Made by a program: the position numbers and the translations under genes. Below the pieces are notes generated by a model, which saw only the letters and a list, made by a program, of their open reading frames with translations, ran no database searches and was not told the origin of the DNA. Positions 12,601 through 21,253 of a stretch of DNA of 64,000 bases are shown piece after piece. The stretch is taken from NCBI RefSeq assembly GCF_021026345.1, contig NZ_JAJNCZ010000009.1:1-64000 (forward strand), written 5' to 3'. How positions within the stretch are numbered: the first letter of the stretch is position 1; each line of letters starts with the position of its first letter. This DNA comes from Rhizobium sp. GN54 (GTDB lineage: Bacteria > Pseudomonadota > Alphaproteobacteria > Rhizobiales > Rhizobiaceae).

Positions 12601-12713
12601 CGGGCCGGGTCGCGGCGGACGCGTCGCAAAATAAGTGTTGGCGCCATGCCACTCCTGATTGCAAGTCGGTCGCACCGTTGATACGGACGATCCGTGCAAT
12701 CGGAGATAGAGCC

Positions 12714-13049
12714 ATGAATCGCACCCGCATCCTGACACTCATGCTTTCCGTCGGCCTCCTCGCGGGCTGTGCGCCCACCGAAAGGGAGTACGAGGCCCTC
12801 GTGACCACGCTGCAGGGCAGCGCGAAGGCCCGGCAGCTCGCGGTCAGCGAATGTACGAAGGGCTTTTCCACCAGCCAGAAACGCGCAGCCGCCGTCATCA
12901 TCGACAGCACGGAAAAGAATGCTGCCCGGTTGGCGTGCACCCGGGCCGTCGAAGCCATGCGGTCTGGCCGACTCACCTATGCCGATGCCGTCGACATGAA
13001 GAGGGGCAAGTTCACGCCGAAGCTGGTCAAGATCGTCCAGGGACGATAG
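12714..13049 (+). CDS. Small lipoprotein, hypothetical
   Basis: This 111-aa protein begins MNRTRILTLMLSVGLLAGC, a lipoprotein signal with the lipobox LLAGC, so Cys19 should be lipidated. The mature part is helical and charged with two further cysteines (SECTKGF and RLACTRAV). The downstream gene runs the opposite way. No family was recognised with confidence. The start was chosen because it opens the lipoprotein signal and follows GGAG at a normal distance. Confidence 0.65.
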   Translation: MNRTRILTLMLSVGLLAGCAPTEREYEALVTTLQGSAKARQLAVSECTKGFSTSQKRAAAVIIDSTEKNAARLACTRAVEAMRSGRLTYADAVDMKRGKFTPKLVKIVQGR

Positions 13050-13083
13050 GCGCTCCGATCCCCCGGCGGCACCCCGATGCCGC

Positions 13084-14382
13084 TCACGCGAGCAGTGCCG
13101 GCTTCTCCCCGCCATAGGCCCAGTCCAGAAGCTCGATCGTGTGCAGGATCGGCACGTCGGTTCCCGTGGCGATCTGGGTGATGCAGCCGATGTTGCCGGT
13201 GGCGATCACGTCGGGCTTGGTCGCTTCGAGGTTCTTGACCTTGCGCGCCTTCAGCTTCGCCGAGATCTCCGGCTGCATGATGTTGTAGGTGCCGGCCGAG
13301 CCACAGCAGAGGTGGCCCTCGGCCGGATCGCGGACGGTGAAGCCGGCGGTCTTCAGCAGCGTCTTCGGCAGCTGCGTGATCTTCTGGCCGTGCTGCATCG
13401 AGCAGGCGGAATGATAGGTTACGGTCACCTGCTTCGTCTCCTGCTGCGGCAGGTCGAGGGTGGCGAGATATTCCGTGACGTCCTTCGCCAGCGCCGACAC
13501 GCGCGCCGCCTTTTCCGCATAGTCCGGATCGAGGCGCAGCATGAAGCCGTAGTCCTTGATGGTTGTGCCGCAGCCCGACGCCGTGACGATGATGGCGTCG
13601 AGCCCGCCGTTGTCGACCTCGCGCAGCCAGACGTCGACATTGCGGCGCGCCGATTGCAGCGCCTGCTCCTCACGACCCATGTGGTGGACGAGCGAACCGC
13701 AGCAGACCTCGCCGGCCGGCGCGACCACCTCGACGCCGAGGCGGGTCAGGAGCCTGATCGTCGCCTCGTTGATCCCGGGCTCCAGCACCGGCTGCGCGCA
13801 GCCGGACAGGATCGCCACGCGGCCGCGGCGGGTGCCTGTCGGCGGATGCGTGGCCGGGCGGGCGCTTGACGAGGGCTTGGGGACGCGGCGTGGCGCCAGG
13901 TCCAGCATGGCGGCGAAGGGCTCGAGCCCCTTCACCTTCCGCAGCAGCCCGGCGAAGGGCCGGCCGAGGGAGGCCGCATGCAGGGCCAGCCGGAAGCGCG
14001 CGGGATAAGGCAGTACCGCCGCCAGCAGGTTGCGGATCATTCGTTCCCGGAACGGGCGCCGGTAGGTGTTCTCGATATGCACCCGCGCGTGATCGACCAG
14101 ATGCATGTAGTCGACGCCGGACGGACAGGTGGTCGTGCAGGCGAGGCAGGAGAGGCAGCGGTCGATGTGGGTGACCACCTGCTCGTCGGCCGCACGGCCG
14201 TTCTCCAGCATGTCCTTGATCAGGTAGATGCGCCCGCGCGGACTGTCGAGCTCGTTGCCGAGGGTGACATAGGTCGGACAGGTGGCCGTGCAGAAGCCGC
14301 AATGGACGCATTTGCGCAGGATCTTCTCCGACGTCGCGACATGCGGATCAGCGAGCTGTTCGGCGGTGAAATTGGTCTGCAT
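13084..14382 (-). CDS. glcF: Glycolate oxidase iron-sulfur subunit (GlcF)
   Basis: GlcF carries electrons from the GlcD/GlcE flavoprotein to the membrane quinone pool during glycolate oxidation to glyoxylate. The 432-aa protein has two 4Fe-4S motifs (CVHCGFCTATCP and CLSCLACTTTCP) and two cysteine-rich CCG domains (EVCCGSLVHHMG and HLCCGSAGTYN). The true start is MQTNFTAEQLAD at 14382, and the upstream in-frame extension runs through an inverted repeat. It is the last gene of glcDEF and is separated from glcE by about 250 bp holding that repeat. Confidence 0.93.
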   Translation of the reverse strand: MQTNFTAEQLADPHVATSEKILRKCVHCGFCTATCPTYVTLGNELDSPRGRIYLIKDMLENGRAADEQVVTHIDRCLSCLACTTTCPSGVDYMHLVDHARVHIENTYRRPFRERMIRNLLAAVLPYPARFRLALHAASLGRPFAGLLRKVKGLEPFAAMLDLAPRRVPKPSSSARPATHPPTGTRRGRVAILSGCAQPVLEPGINEATIRLLTRLGVEVVAPAGEVCCGSLVHHMGREEQALQSARRNVDVWLREVDNGGLDAIIVTASGCGTTIKDYGFMLRLDPDYAEKAARVSALAKDVTEYLATLDLPQQETKQVTVTYHSACSMQHGQKITQLPKTLLKTAGFTVRDPAEGHLCCGSAGTYNIMQPEISAKLKARKVKNLEATKPDVIATGNIGCITQIATGTDVPILHTIELLDWAYGGEKPALLA

Positions 14383-14432
14383 CAGGCCGAACCCTCTGTC
14401 TGTGTCGCATCGTGGGGATCGGCAAGGAAAGT

Positions 14433-14586
14433 CCCCTCCCCAACCCCTCCCCACAAGGGGAAGGGGCTTGCCGTGCCGCACCGCTCCAGGTTCTGCAGCA
14501 AGGTTGCGCCTGGCGCCGACGACCCGTTTGCCGAGGCCGTTCGGCAGTCTAGCCCCTCCCCCTTGTGGGGAGGAGTTGGGAAGGGG
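14433..14586. repeat. 154-bp element with 36-bp inverted ends (MITE-like)
   Basis: The arms 14433-14468 and 14551-14586 are inverted copies matching at 33 of 36 bases, built from CCCCTCCCC and CACAAGGGG blocks, and enclose 82 bp of non-coding sequence. It lies between glcE and glcF inside the operon. Similar GC-rich palindromes are dispersed in rhizobial genomes. Whether it is a mobile MITE or a REP-type repeat is not decided here. No clear target duplication was seen. Confidence 0.65.
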
Positions 14587-14633
14587 TTCCTGTCCACCGA
14601 AGAAGAGAAGAAGTTCCAGGCCATCATCGCCCC

Positions 14634-15824
14634 TCACCGCCCCGCCGGAAACAGGCCGGCCGGGTCGAACTTCTCCTTGATCCGCGCGGTCAGCGCCTCG
14701 ATCGCCTCGGCCTGCGGCTGCAGCACCGGCGTTGCTGCCATGGCGGCGGCAGATGCGCGCAGCAGCGTCGCGTGCCCGCCACCGAGCGCCTTGATGTAGC
14801 GGCGGACGAGTTCGGCCTCCGGATCGGCCTCCATCCGCAGCCAGACGAGGCCACCCTGCCAGTCGTAATAGGCGTCCACGCCCGTCTCCAGGCGCAGGGC
14901 GGCGACGAGCTGATGGCCGACGGTCGGGGCAACGGAGACGCGCCAGAGCGGGCGCGCCGTACCGTCGGCATAGGGCTGGACGTCTCGGATCTCGCGCCAG
15001 AGCTGCGCGGTCGCGCCGGCGTCCAGCATCGATACCGCGCCGAACGGCGCCATGACAGAGGAAAGCTTCCCGGCACGGGCCGAGACCGAAGCCGCCAGCC
15101 CCTCGAGCCGAAGCACGGTCGCAGCGCCATCCGGCAGCCGTCCGCCGAGGATGCGGCCGCGCACGCTTTCGGGCAGGTGAGCGGCACCGGAGACCTCGAC
15201 CGTCATCGACATGGCGGTCGCCATGGCGGCTGCGGCCTCCGCGTCGTTCAGGCCGGAGACGACGATCGTTGCCGCATCCTCCGGGACCGGCAGCAGCCGG
15301 AAGGTGACCTCGGTGAGGAAGGCGAGCGTGCCGCGCGAGCCGGCGAGCAGCTTCGAAAGGTCGAGACCGGTGACGTTCTTCATCACCCGTCCGCCCGCCT
15401 TGACGATCCCGCCCGCGCCATTGACGAAACGGACGCCGAGGAGGCTGTCGCGGGCGGCGCCGGCGACGAAGCGACGGGGGCCGGAAGCGTTGGTGGCAAA
15501 GACCCCGCCGATGGTCGGGATGCCGCCGGTGCCGAGCGCGGGGCGCAGGTCGAGCGGCTCGAAGGCGAGCATCTGGCGGTGTCTTGCGAGCGCGGCCGTG
15601 ATGTCCTCGAGCGGGGTGCCGGCCTTGGCCGTCATCGTCATCTCGGCCGGATTGTAGGCGACGATGCCGGAGAGGTTGGCCGAGGACAGGATATCGCGGC
15701 CGCCGGCCTGGGCCAGCGTGCGCGTCCCGCCGCCGCGGATCTGCAAGGGGCTTCCGGCCGCCGCGGCGGACAGGACGATCCGCGCGGCGGCGTCTTCGGA
15801 GAGAGGATCGTGGATGACGCTCAT
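14634..15824 (-). CDS. glcE: Glycolate oxidase FAD-binding subunit (GlcE)
   Basis: GlcE is the second, shorter flavoprotein subunit of glycolate oxidase. The 396-aa protein has the PCMH-type FAD-binding pattern (PLQIRGGGTRTLAQ, then GTGGIPTIGGVFATNASGPRR) and RVMKNVTGLDLSKL. The MSVIHDPL start overlaps the glcD stop by four bases (ATGA), so the two subunits are translationally coupled. GlcF follows after a repeat element. Confidence 0.92.
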   Translation of the reverse strand: MSVIHDPLSEDAAARIVLSAAAAGSPLQIRGGGTRTLAQAGGRDILSSANLSGIVAYNPAEMTMTAKAGTPLEDITAALARHRQMLAFEPLDLRPALGTGGIPTIGGVFATNASGPRRFVAGAARDSLLGVRFVNGAGGIVKAGGRVMKNVTGLDLSKLLAGSRGTLAFLTEVTFRLLPVPEDAATIVVSGLNDAEAAAAMATAMSMTVEVSGAAHLPESVRGRILGGRLPDGAATVLRLEGLAASVSARAGKLSSVMAPFGAVSMLDAGATAQLWREIRDVQPYADGTARPLWRVSVAPTVGHQLVAALRLETGVDAYYDWQGGLVWLRMEADPEAELVRRYIKALGGGHATLLRASAAAMAATPVLQPQAEAIEALTARIKEKFDPAGLFPAGR

Positions 15825-17257
15825 GCCGCCGGTCGCCCTTCCAGCGGGAAGACCTTGGACGGGTTCAGGATCCATTGCGGATCGAAGGCAGCGCGCACCG
15901 CCATCTGCTGGGCGAGATCGGCCTCGGCATACTGGTGGCGCATCAGGTCGCGCTTCTCGATGCCGACCCCGTGCTCGCCGGTCAGGCAGCCGCCGGCATC
16001 GACGCAGAGCTTGAGGATCTCGTTGCCCGCCTCCTCGGCGCGGGCGGCATCCTCCGGATCGTTGGCGTTGAAGAGGATCAGCGGATGCATGTTGCCGTCG
16101 CCGGCGTGGAAGACGTTGGCGACGCGCAGGCCGTGGCGCTCGACGATCTCGGCGGTGCCGCGCAGCACGTTCGGCAGTTGGCTGAGCGGCACGGTGCCGT
16201 CCATGCAGATATAGTCGGCGATGCGGCCGGTGGCGCCGAAGGCGGACTTGCGGCCCTTCCAGATCAGCGCCGCCTGGGTGGCCGACTGGCTTTCCTTGAC
16301 CACCTTCACCCCGTGGCGCCGGGCGATGTCGATGATCGCATGCAGCATGTCGTCCATCTCGGCCTCGGAGCCCTCAACCTCGACGATCAGCAACGCCTCG
16401 ACGTCGCTCGGGTAGCCGGCGCCGGCAAAGGCTTCGCAGATGGTAATCGCCGGCCTGTCCATGAATTCGATGGCGACGGGGATGATGCCGGCTGCGATGA
16501 TGTCGGCGACGCAGGCGCCGGCTTCCTCCGAACTGTCGAAGCCGAACAGCACCGGGCGGGCGCCTTCGGGCTTGGCGATCAGGCGCACCGTCGCCTCGGT
16601 GACGATGCCGAGCTGCCCCTCGGAGCCGCAGACGAGGCCGAGCAGGTCCAGTCCCGGCGCGTCGAGCGCCTTGCCGCCGAGTTCGACCACCGTGCCGTCG
16701 ACGAGCACCAGCTTGACGCCCAGCAGGTTGTTCGTCGTCACGCCGTATTTGAGGCAATGGGCACCGCCGGAGTTCATGCCGATATTGCCGCCGATCGTGC
16801 AGGCGAGCTGGGAGCTCGGATCGGGTGCGTAGAAGTATCCGTCGGCGGAGACGGCATCCGAAATCGCAAGATTGGTGACGCCCGCCTGCACGGTGGCGCT
16901 GCGGTTGGCATAGTCGACGTCGAGGATGCGCGACATCTTGGAGAGGCCGAGCACGACGGCGTCCTCCTGCGGGATTGCGCCGCCGGACAGCGAAGTGCCG
17001 GCGCCGCGGGGAACGACGGGGATGGCGTAGCGATGGCAGTATTTCATCACTGCTGCGACCTGCGCCGTCGTCTCGGGCAGAGCGACCGCCAGCGGCACCC
17101 GGCGGTAGGAGACGAAGGCATCGGTTTCGAAGGGGACCAGTTCGCGCGGCTCGTGCACGAGGCAGCCCTCGGGCAGGAGATCCGCCAGGTCGGCGACGAT
17201 CTCGCGCCGTCGCGACAGCACCGCCGCCCTCGGCGGCAGAAAGCCGATCTGCTCCAT
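15821..17257 (-). CDS. glcD: Glycolate oxidase FAD-linked subunit (GlcD)
   Basis: GlcD is the catalytic flavoprotein that oxidises glycolate (and often D-lactate) to glyoxylate. The 478-aa protein shows PVVPRGAGTSLSGGA and CTIGGNIGMNSGGAH for FAD binding and the C-terminal HAGDGNMHP and TGEHGVGIEK motifs. The start MEQIGFLPP fits the family better than an in-frame codon 35 positions upstream. It is first in glcDEF and divergent from a LysR regulator, which is its likely controller. Confidence 0.93.
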   Translation of the reverse strand: MEQIGFLPPRAAVLSRRREIVADLADLLPEGCLVHEPRELVPFETDAFVSYRRVPLAVALPETTAQVAAVMKYCHRYAIPVVPRGAGTSLSGGAIPQEDAVVLGLSKMSRILDVDYANRSATVQAGVTNLAISDAVSADGYFYAPDPSSQLACTIGGNIGMNSGGAHCLKYGVTTNNLLGVKLVLVDGTVVELGGKALDAPGLDLLGLVCGSEGQLGIVTEATVRLIAKPEGARPVLFGFDSSEEAGACVADIIAAGIIPVAIEFMDRPAITICEAFAGAGYPSDVEALLIVEVEGSEAEMDDMLHAIIDIARRHGVKVVKESQSATQAALIWKGRKSAFGATGRIADYICMDGTVPLSQLPNVLRGTAEIVERHGLRVANVFHAGDGNMHPLILFNANDPEDAARAEEAGNEILKLCVDAGGCLTGEHGVGIEKRDLMRHQYAEADLAQQMAVRAAFDPQWILNPSKVFPLEGRPAA

Positions 17258-17302
17258 CGCGAAGCCTCCCCGATTCCAGAATTGGTCTTTTTTGTTTACC
17301 AC

Positions 17303-17322
17303 TTTGCACATGCCCAGGCAAA
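17303..17322. promoter_or_regulatory. Candidate LysR-type operator between glcD and regulator
   Basis: An inverted repeat TTTGC-N10-GCAAA lies in the 107-bp gap between divergent glcD and the LysR gene. LysR proteins usually bind dyads containing T-N11-A, which this site satisfies. The site is inferred from position and symmetry only. Confidence 0.4.
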
Positions 17323-17364
17323 TGCTAAGCACCTTTTCCACTAGGGCGAAAATGGACCGCATTT

Positions 17365-18267
17365 GTGACGGACCTGGGTGATCTGGACATATTCTCGCGC
17401 GTCGTCGCCACCGGCAGCATGTCGGCTGCGGGGCGGACGCTGGGGCTGTCGCCGGCGGTCGTTTCCAAGCGAATCAAGCGGCTGGAGGAAAGGCTCGGCA
17501 CGCGGCTCCTCCAGCGCACCACCCGGCAGATCTCGCTGACGGAAGCCGGACAGGGCTTTCACGAGCGCATCGTCGCCATCCTTGCCGGCATCGAGGATGC
17601 GGAAGCCTTCGTCTCCGGCCGCGCGTCGGCGATGAAGGGGAGTTTGCGGATCTCCGCGCCCACATCCTTCGGGCGGATGCACATCGCCCCGCATCTGAAC
17701 GGCTTCATGGAAGCCAATCCGGAACTCGTCGTCAACCTCGTCCTGACCGACGATTTCTCCGACATCGTCGGCGAGGGTTTCGATCTCGCGATCCGGATCG
17801 GCGAACTGCAGGATTCCTCGCTCGTCGCCCGCAGGCTCGCTCCGGTCCGGCGCGTGCTCGCCGCCGCGCCCTCCTATCTGGAGCGCCACGGAGCGCCGCA
17901 ATCGATCGGCGACCTTGCCGGCCACGTCTGCATCCCGCCGCACAGCCAGGACGCTTGGCGACTGGAGGGACCGGACGGTACGGTGATCTACCGGCCGCAG
18001 GGAATGCTCGTCACCAATTCCAGCGAGGTGGTGCGCGAGGCGGTGATCGCCGGCATGGGGATCGCGCTCCGCTCGACTTGGGACATCGGCGCCGAGCTCA
18101 GCGACGGCCGGCTGGTGCAGGTGCTGCCGCAATACGAGGGCTCGCGCAACGTCGTGCTCTCGGCGATCTATGCCAGCCGGCAGTTCCTGCCCGCCAAAGT
18201 TCGCGTCTTCATCGACTATCTGGCCGAGCTCTACGGCCCGACACCCTACTGGGAACACGCCCTTTAA
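17365..18267 (+). CDS. LysR family transcriptional regulator
   Basis: This is a 300-aa LysR protein with an N-terminal winged helix (DIFSRVVATGSMSAAGRTLGL) and a periplasmic-binding-like effector domain. The start is GTG. An ATG 13 bases upstream is out of frame. It is transcribed away from glcDEF across a short gap with a dyad, the standard layout for a LysR gene and its target, so control of glycolate oxidation is likely but inferred. Its end is three bases from the convergent DUF3422 gene. Confidence 0.88.
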   Translation: MTDLGDLDIFSRVVATGSMSAAGRTLGLSPAVVSKRIKRLEERLGTRLLQRTTRQISLTEAGQGFHERIVAILAGIEDAEAFVSGRASAMKGSLRISAPTSFGRMHIAPHLNGFMEANPELVVNLVLTDDFSDIVGEGFDLAIRIGELQDSSLVARRLAPVRRVLAAAPSYLERHGAPQSIGDLAGHVCIPPHSQDAWRLEGPDGTVIYRPQGMLVTNSSEVVREAVIAGMGIALRSTWDIGAELSDGRLVQVLPQYEGSRNVVLSAIYASRQFLPAKVRVFIDYLAELYGPTPYWEHAL

Positions 18268-18270
18268 GGT

Positions 18271-19548
18271 TCAATGCGCGTCCTCCTCCGCATGGCGGCG
18301 GCGGATCGCGCGGACCAGCAGCCACATGCCGAAGACGACGACCGGAACCGACAGGCCCGTCAGCGTCTCCGGCTTGGCCGGCAGGCCGAGGTCGTGCAGG
18401 GCCTTGGCGACGTAGCCGAACAGGCCGACGACATAGTAGGAGATCGCCGCGACCGACAGCCCCTCGACCGTCTGCTGCAGGCGCAACTGCAGCTTCGCGC
18501 GGCGGTCCATCGAGTTCAGCAGCGTCGCGTTCAACTGCTCCAGTTCCACGTCGATCCAGCTGCGCAGGAGTGAGGTCGCCCGGGCGAGCTTGCGCGACAG
18601 GTTGGCCTGGCGCTCCTCGACGGACTGGCAGGTGCGCATCGCCGGCGCGAGACGGCGCTCTAGGAAGAAGCCGAGCGTCTCGTGGCCGGGAATCGCCACC
18701 TCCGCCAGCGTGCGGATGCGCTCCTGCACGATGCCGTAATAGGCGCGGCTGGCGCCGAAGCGGTAGAGGCTGAGCGCGGCATTGGCCTCGAGCTCGGCGG
18801 CGAGCCGGGTGATCTCGGCGAGCATCGAATCGGCCTCGTCGCGCGCATGCTGCTTCATCCGCTGGGTCACGGCCGTCAGCCCGTCCTCGATGCGGCGGAT
18901 CTCCGGCGAGAGCGACTGGGCGAGCGGCAGCCCCATCATGGCGAGCGTCCGGTAGGTCTCGATGTCGAGCAGGCGCTGCACCAGCGCGCCGCGGCCGGCG
19001 GGCGTCATGCCGCGGTCGATGACGAGGATCTGCGTCAACCCGTCGCCGTTCTGGCGGAAGTCGGTGACGATCGTCGCCTGCCCGTCCTTGACGTCGCTGT
19101 AGCAGAGGCTGGTGGGATCGAAGACGCTGATCGCCTCGCGCGTCTCGGGCGTGTCGGGGCGAAGCTCCAGGCGGATGCCGGCGATCAGCGTGCCGGGCGG
19201 GGAGAAGCTGTCGCCGAAGGGATGGACGGGCACCACCTCGCCGAATTTCGCAGGCGCCGGACTGTCCCAGAAATAGGTCGAGAACTCGGTATGGCGCTCC
19301 CAGCGCAGCGTCCCCTGCCCCCAGCCCATGGCGTGGTGGTTGGCGTCGCGCGCCGGCGGCGATACCCCGCGCGAACGCGACAGTTCCGCCAGCACCGCAT
19401 GATCGACCGCAGTCCCCCCTTCGGTCAAAAACGCCAGCTGGAAGATCACGCGCGGCGAGGCCACCAGCGTATAGGGCCTTGCGTGGATCTCGCCGAGCGC
19501 CTGTGCGCGCTGGGCCGCCGGCGGAAACGCGAAGCTTCCGTTCTTCAT
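18271..19548 (-). CDS. DUF3422 family membrane protein
   Basis: This 425-aa protein belongs to the DUF3422 family. The N-terminal region (REIHARPY-like GEIHARPYTLV, FSTYFWD) is cytosolic, and two hydrophobic segments lie near the C-terminus (ISYYVVGLFGYVAKAL and VPVVVFGMWLLVRAI). A long helical region with a likely coiled coil precedes them. The function is unknown. It is convergent with the LysR gene, and the 19549-19724 gap is its promoter side, divergent from the FadR regulator. Confidence 0.85.
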   Translation of the reverse strand: MKNGSFAFPPAAQRAQALGEIHARPYTLVASPRVIFQLAFLTEGGTAVDHAVLAELSRSRGVSPPARDANHHAMGWGQGTLRWERHTEFSTYFWDSPAPAKFGEVVPVHPFGDSFSPPGTLIAGIRLELRPDTPETREAISVFDPTSLCYSDVKDGQATIVTDFRQNGDGLTQILVIDRGMTPAGRGALVQRLLDIETYRTLAMMGLPLAQSLSPEIRRIEDGLTAVTQRMKQHARDEADSMLAEITRLAAELEANAALSLYRFGASRAYYGIVQERIRTLAEVAIPGHETLGFFLERRLAPAMRTCQSVEERQANLSRKLARATSLLRSWIDVELEQLNATLLNSMDRRAKLQLRLQQTVEGLSVAAISYYVVGLFGYVAKALHDLGLPAKPETLTGLSVPVVVFGMWLLVRAIRRRHAEEDAH

Positions 19549-19724
19549 CTCCGCATCGTCCCCTCCTGGCGCATGCTTGCATGTTCAGCTTAAACGACAA
19601 TTCAGCGCTGCAAAGGGCGCAGTGACGCATCCCCCACGAATTTACAGGCCATTCATTCTTCGCCCCTCATCGCGCAGCTGGACAAGTTTATTGACCAGTT
19701 ACCGGCGGCTGCTATCCTCAGCGC

Positions 19725-20534
19725 ATGGAAAGCGTCCCGACCCGCCCCGATTTCGATCTCTTCGCGCGCGTCAGCCACAGCCGCACGGCGGACGAGGTCG
19801 TGCGACAGATCGAGCTTCTGCTGCTCGAAGGCATCCTGCGCGACGGCGACCGGCTGCCGGGCGAGCGCGAGCTTTCGCAGCGCCTCGACGTCTCCCGCCC
19901 GATCCTGCGCGCGGCGCTGAAGGAACTGGAGACGCGCGGCCTGCTCGTCAGCCACCACGGCGGCGGCACCTATGTGACCGACATCATCGGCCAGGTCTTT
20001 TCCAGGCCCGTGGTCGAGCTGATTGCCCGCCACCAGCGCGCCACGATCGACTACCTGGAGTATCGCCGCGCACTGGAGGGCATCACCGCGGAGCTTGCCG
20101 CACAGCGCGCGACGGACCTCGACCGGAAGATGCTGGTCGGTATCCTCGAGGACATGCGCCGGGCGCATGCGAGCGGCCGGTTCGAGGACGAGCTTGCCGC
20201 CGATGTCGACCTGCACAACGCCATCGGCGAGGCGGCGCACAACATCATCCTGCTGCACACGCTGCGCTCCTGCTACCGGCTATTGGAACAGGGGATCTTC
20301 TTCCATCGCCATCTCGTCTTCGCCTCCGAAGAGGCGCGGCTGCAGCTTCTCCGTCAGCATGAGGCGATCTGCGAGGCCATCGTCGGCGGCGATCCGGCCG
20401 CTGCCAAGGCGGCCGCGCAGGCGCATATCGACCATATCGCCGGCGCGATCCGCGAGGCCGAGCGGACCGGCGAATGGCAGCGTATCTCCCAACTCAGGAT
20501 GCAGCAGCGCAACGCTTCCGCAAAAAGCGTGTAG
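19725..20534 (+). CDS. FadR subfamily GntR-type regulator
   Basis: This 269-aa protein has a GntR winged helix at about residues 22-90 (GERELSQRLDVSRPILRAALKELETRGLL, read in parts) and an all-helical FCD ligand domain with the metal-binding residues expected in D-x3-H and two later His (DVDLHNAIGEAAHN, RQHEAI, AAQAHIDHI). FadR/GlcC/LldR relatives sense small hydroxy- or keto-acids. Its target is not shown. It is about 2.5 kb from glcD, so a glycolate or lactate role is possible but not supported by an operator. Confidence 0.88.
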   Translation: MESVPTRPDFDLFARVSHSRTADEVVRQIELLLLEGILRDGDRLPGERELSQRLDVSRPILRAALKELETRGLLVSHHGGGTYVTDIIGQVFSRPVVELIARHQRATIDYLEYRRALEGITAELAAQRATDLDRKMLVGILEDMRRAHASGRFEDELAADVDLHNAIGEAAHNIILLHTLRSCYRLLEQGIFFHRHLVFASEEARLQLLRQHEAICEAIVGGDPAAAKAAAQAHIDHIAGAIREAERTGEWQRISQLRMQQRNASAKSV

Positions 20535-20667
20535 CACCACCGCCATTTGGCCCATATTTGTCGCTATCGCAGGGCCTTCGCCCACCGCGGCCGGTTTACA
20601 GGGCTGCAAAAGCTTTCATACTTCGATCGAGACGGAACCCGAATCAGCCCGCGTGAAGCTGGAAGGA

Positions 20668-21189
20668 ATGAAGAAGAAATTGAACCTCGTGCACCGTATA
20701 GCCAGCGACGTGAGTCTGATGTTCCGGCGGCCTGCGCGCCTGCAGTATGCAGCGCTGTGCTACCGGCACAGGAAGAAGCTCGACGCGCTCGAGGTGCTGC
20801 TGATCACCAGCCGCGACACCGGCCGTTGGGTCATCCCGAAAGGCTGGCCGATGCAGGGCCGGGAGTCCTATGCCGTTGCCGAGCGCGAGGCCTATGAAGA
20901 GGCCGGCGTCAAGGGCAAGGTGCACAAGGAACCGGTCGGCTACTACATGTATGAAAAGGGACTGGCGCAGGGGATGACGGTGCCCTGCAAGGTGCACGTC
21001 TATGCGCTGGAGGTCGACGACCTCTGCAAGAACTTTCCCGAAAAGGACGAACGCCGGCTGGAATGGGTCAGCCCGTCCGAGGCCGCCGAACGCGTGGCCG
21101 AACCCGGCCTGAAGTCCCTGCTCGTCCATTTCGAGCGGGACTGGAAGGCCCGGCACCAGGCCGCGCCTGCGAAAAATGCGCGGGCCTGA
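20668..21189 (+). CDS. Nudix hydrolase (DIPP-like)
   Basis: This 173-aa Nudix protein has the core REAYEEAG within a slightly irregular Nudix box starting at KGWPMQGRES. The WVIPKGWPM context resembles diphosphoinositol/diadenosine polyphosphate hydrolases. The substrate is not determined. The ATG at 20668 follows AAGGA directly. A GTG five codons upstream is an alternative. It is co-directional with the phosphate transporter 65 bp downstream. Confidence 0.82.
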   Translation: MKKKLNLVHRIASDVSLMFRRPARLQYAALCYRHRKKLDALEVLLITSRDTGRWVIPKGWPMQGRESYAVAEREAYEEAGVKGKVHKEPVGYYMYEKGLAQGMTVPCKVHVYALEVDDLCKNFPEKDERRLEWVSPSEAAERVAEPGLKSLLVHFERDWKARHQAAPAKNARA

Positions 21190-21253
21190 TCGCCCCATCT
21201 TATTGCTCTCGCGATCCTGAGGCATTAGTGCCACCGTGACGCTGGAGCATCGG

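Noticed and set aside
15875-17344. 489-aa plus-strand ORF across glcD
   Set aside because: It is antisense to glcD, which has clear motifs, and the translated product has no recognisable domain.
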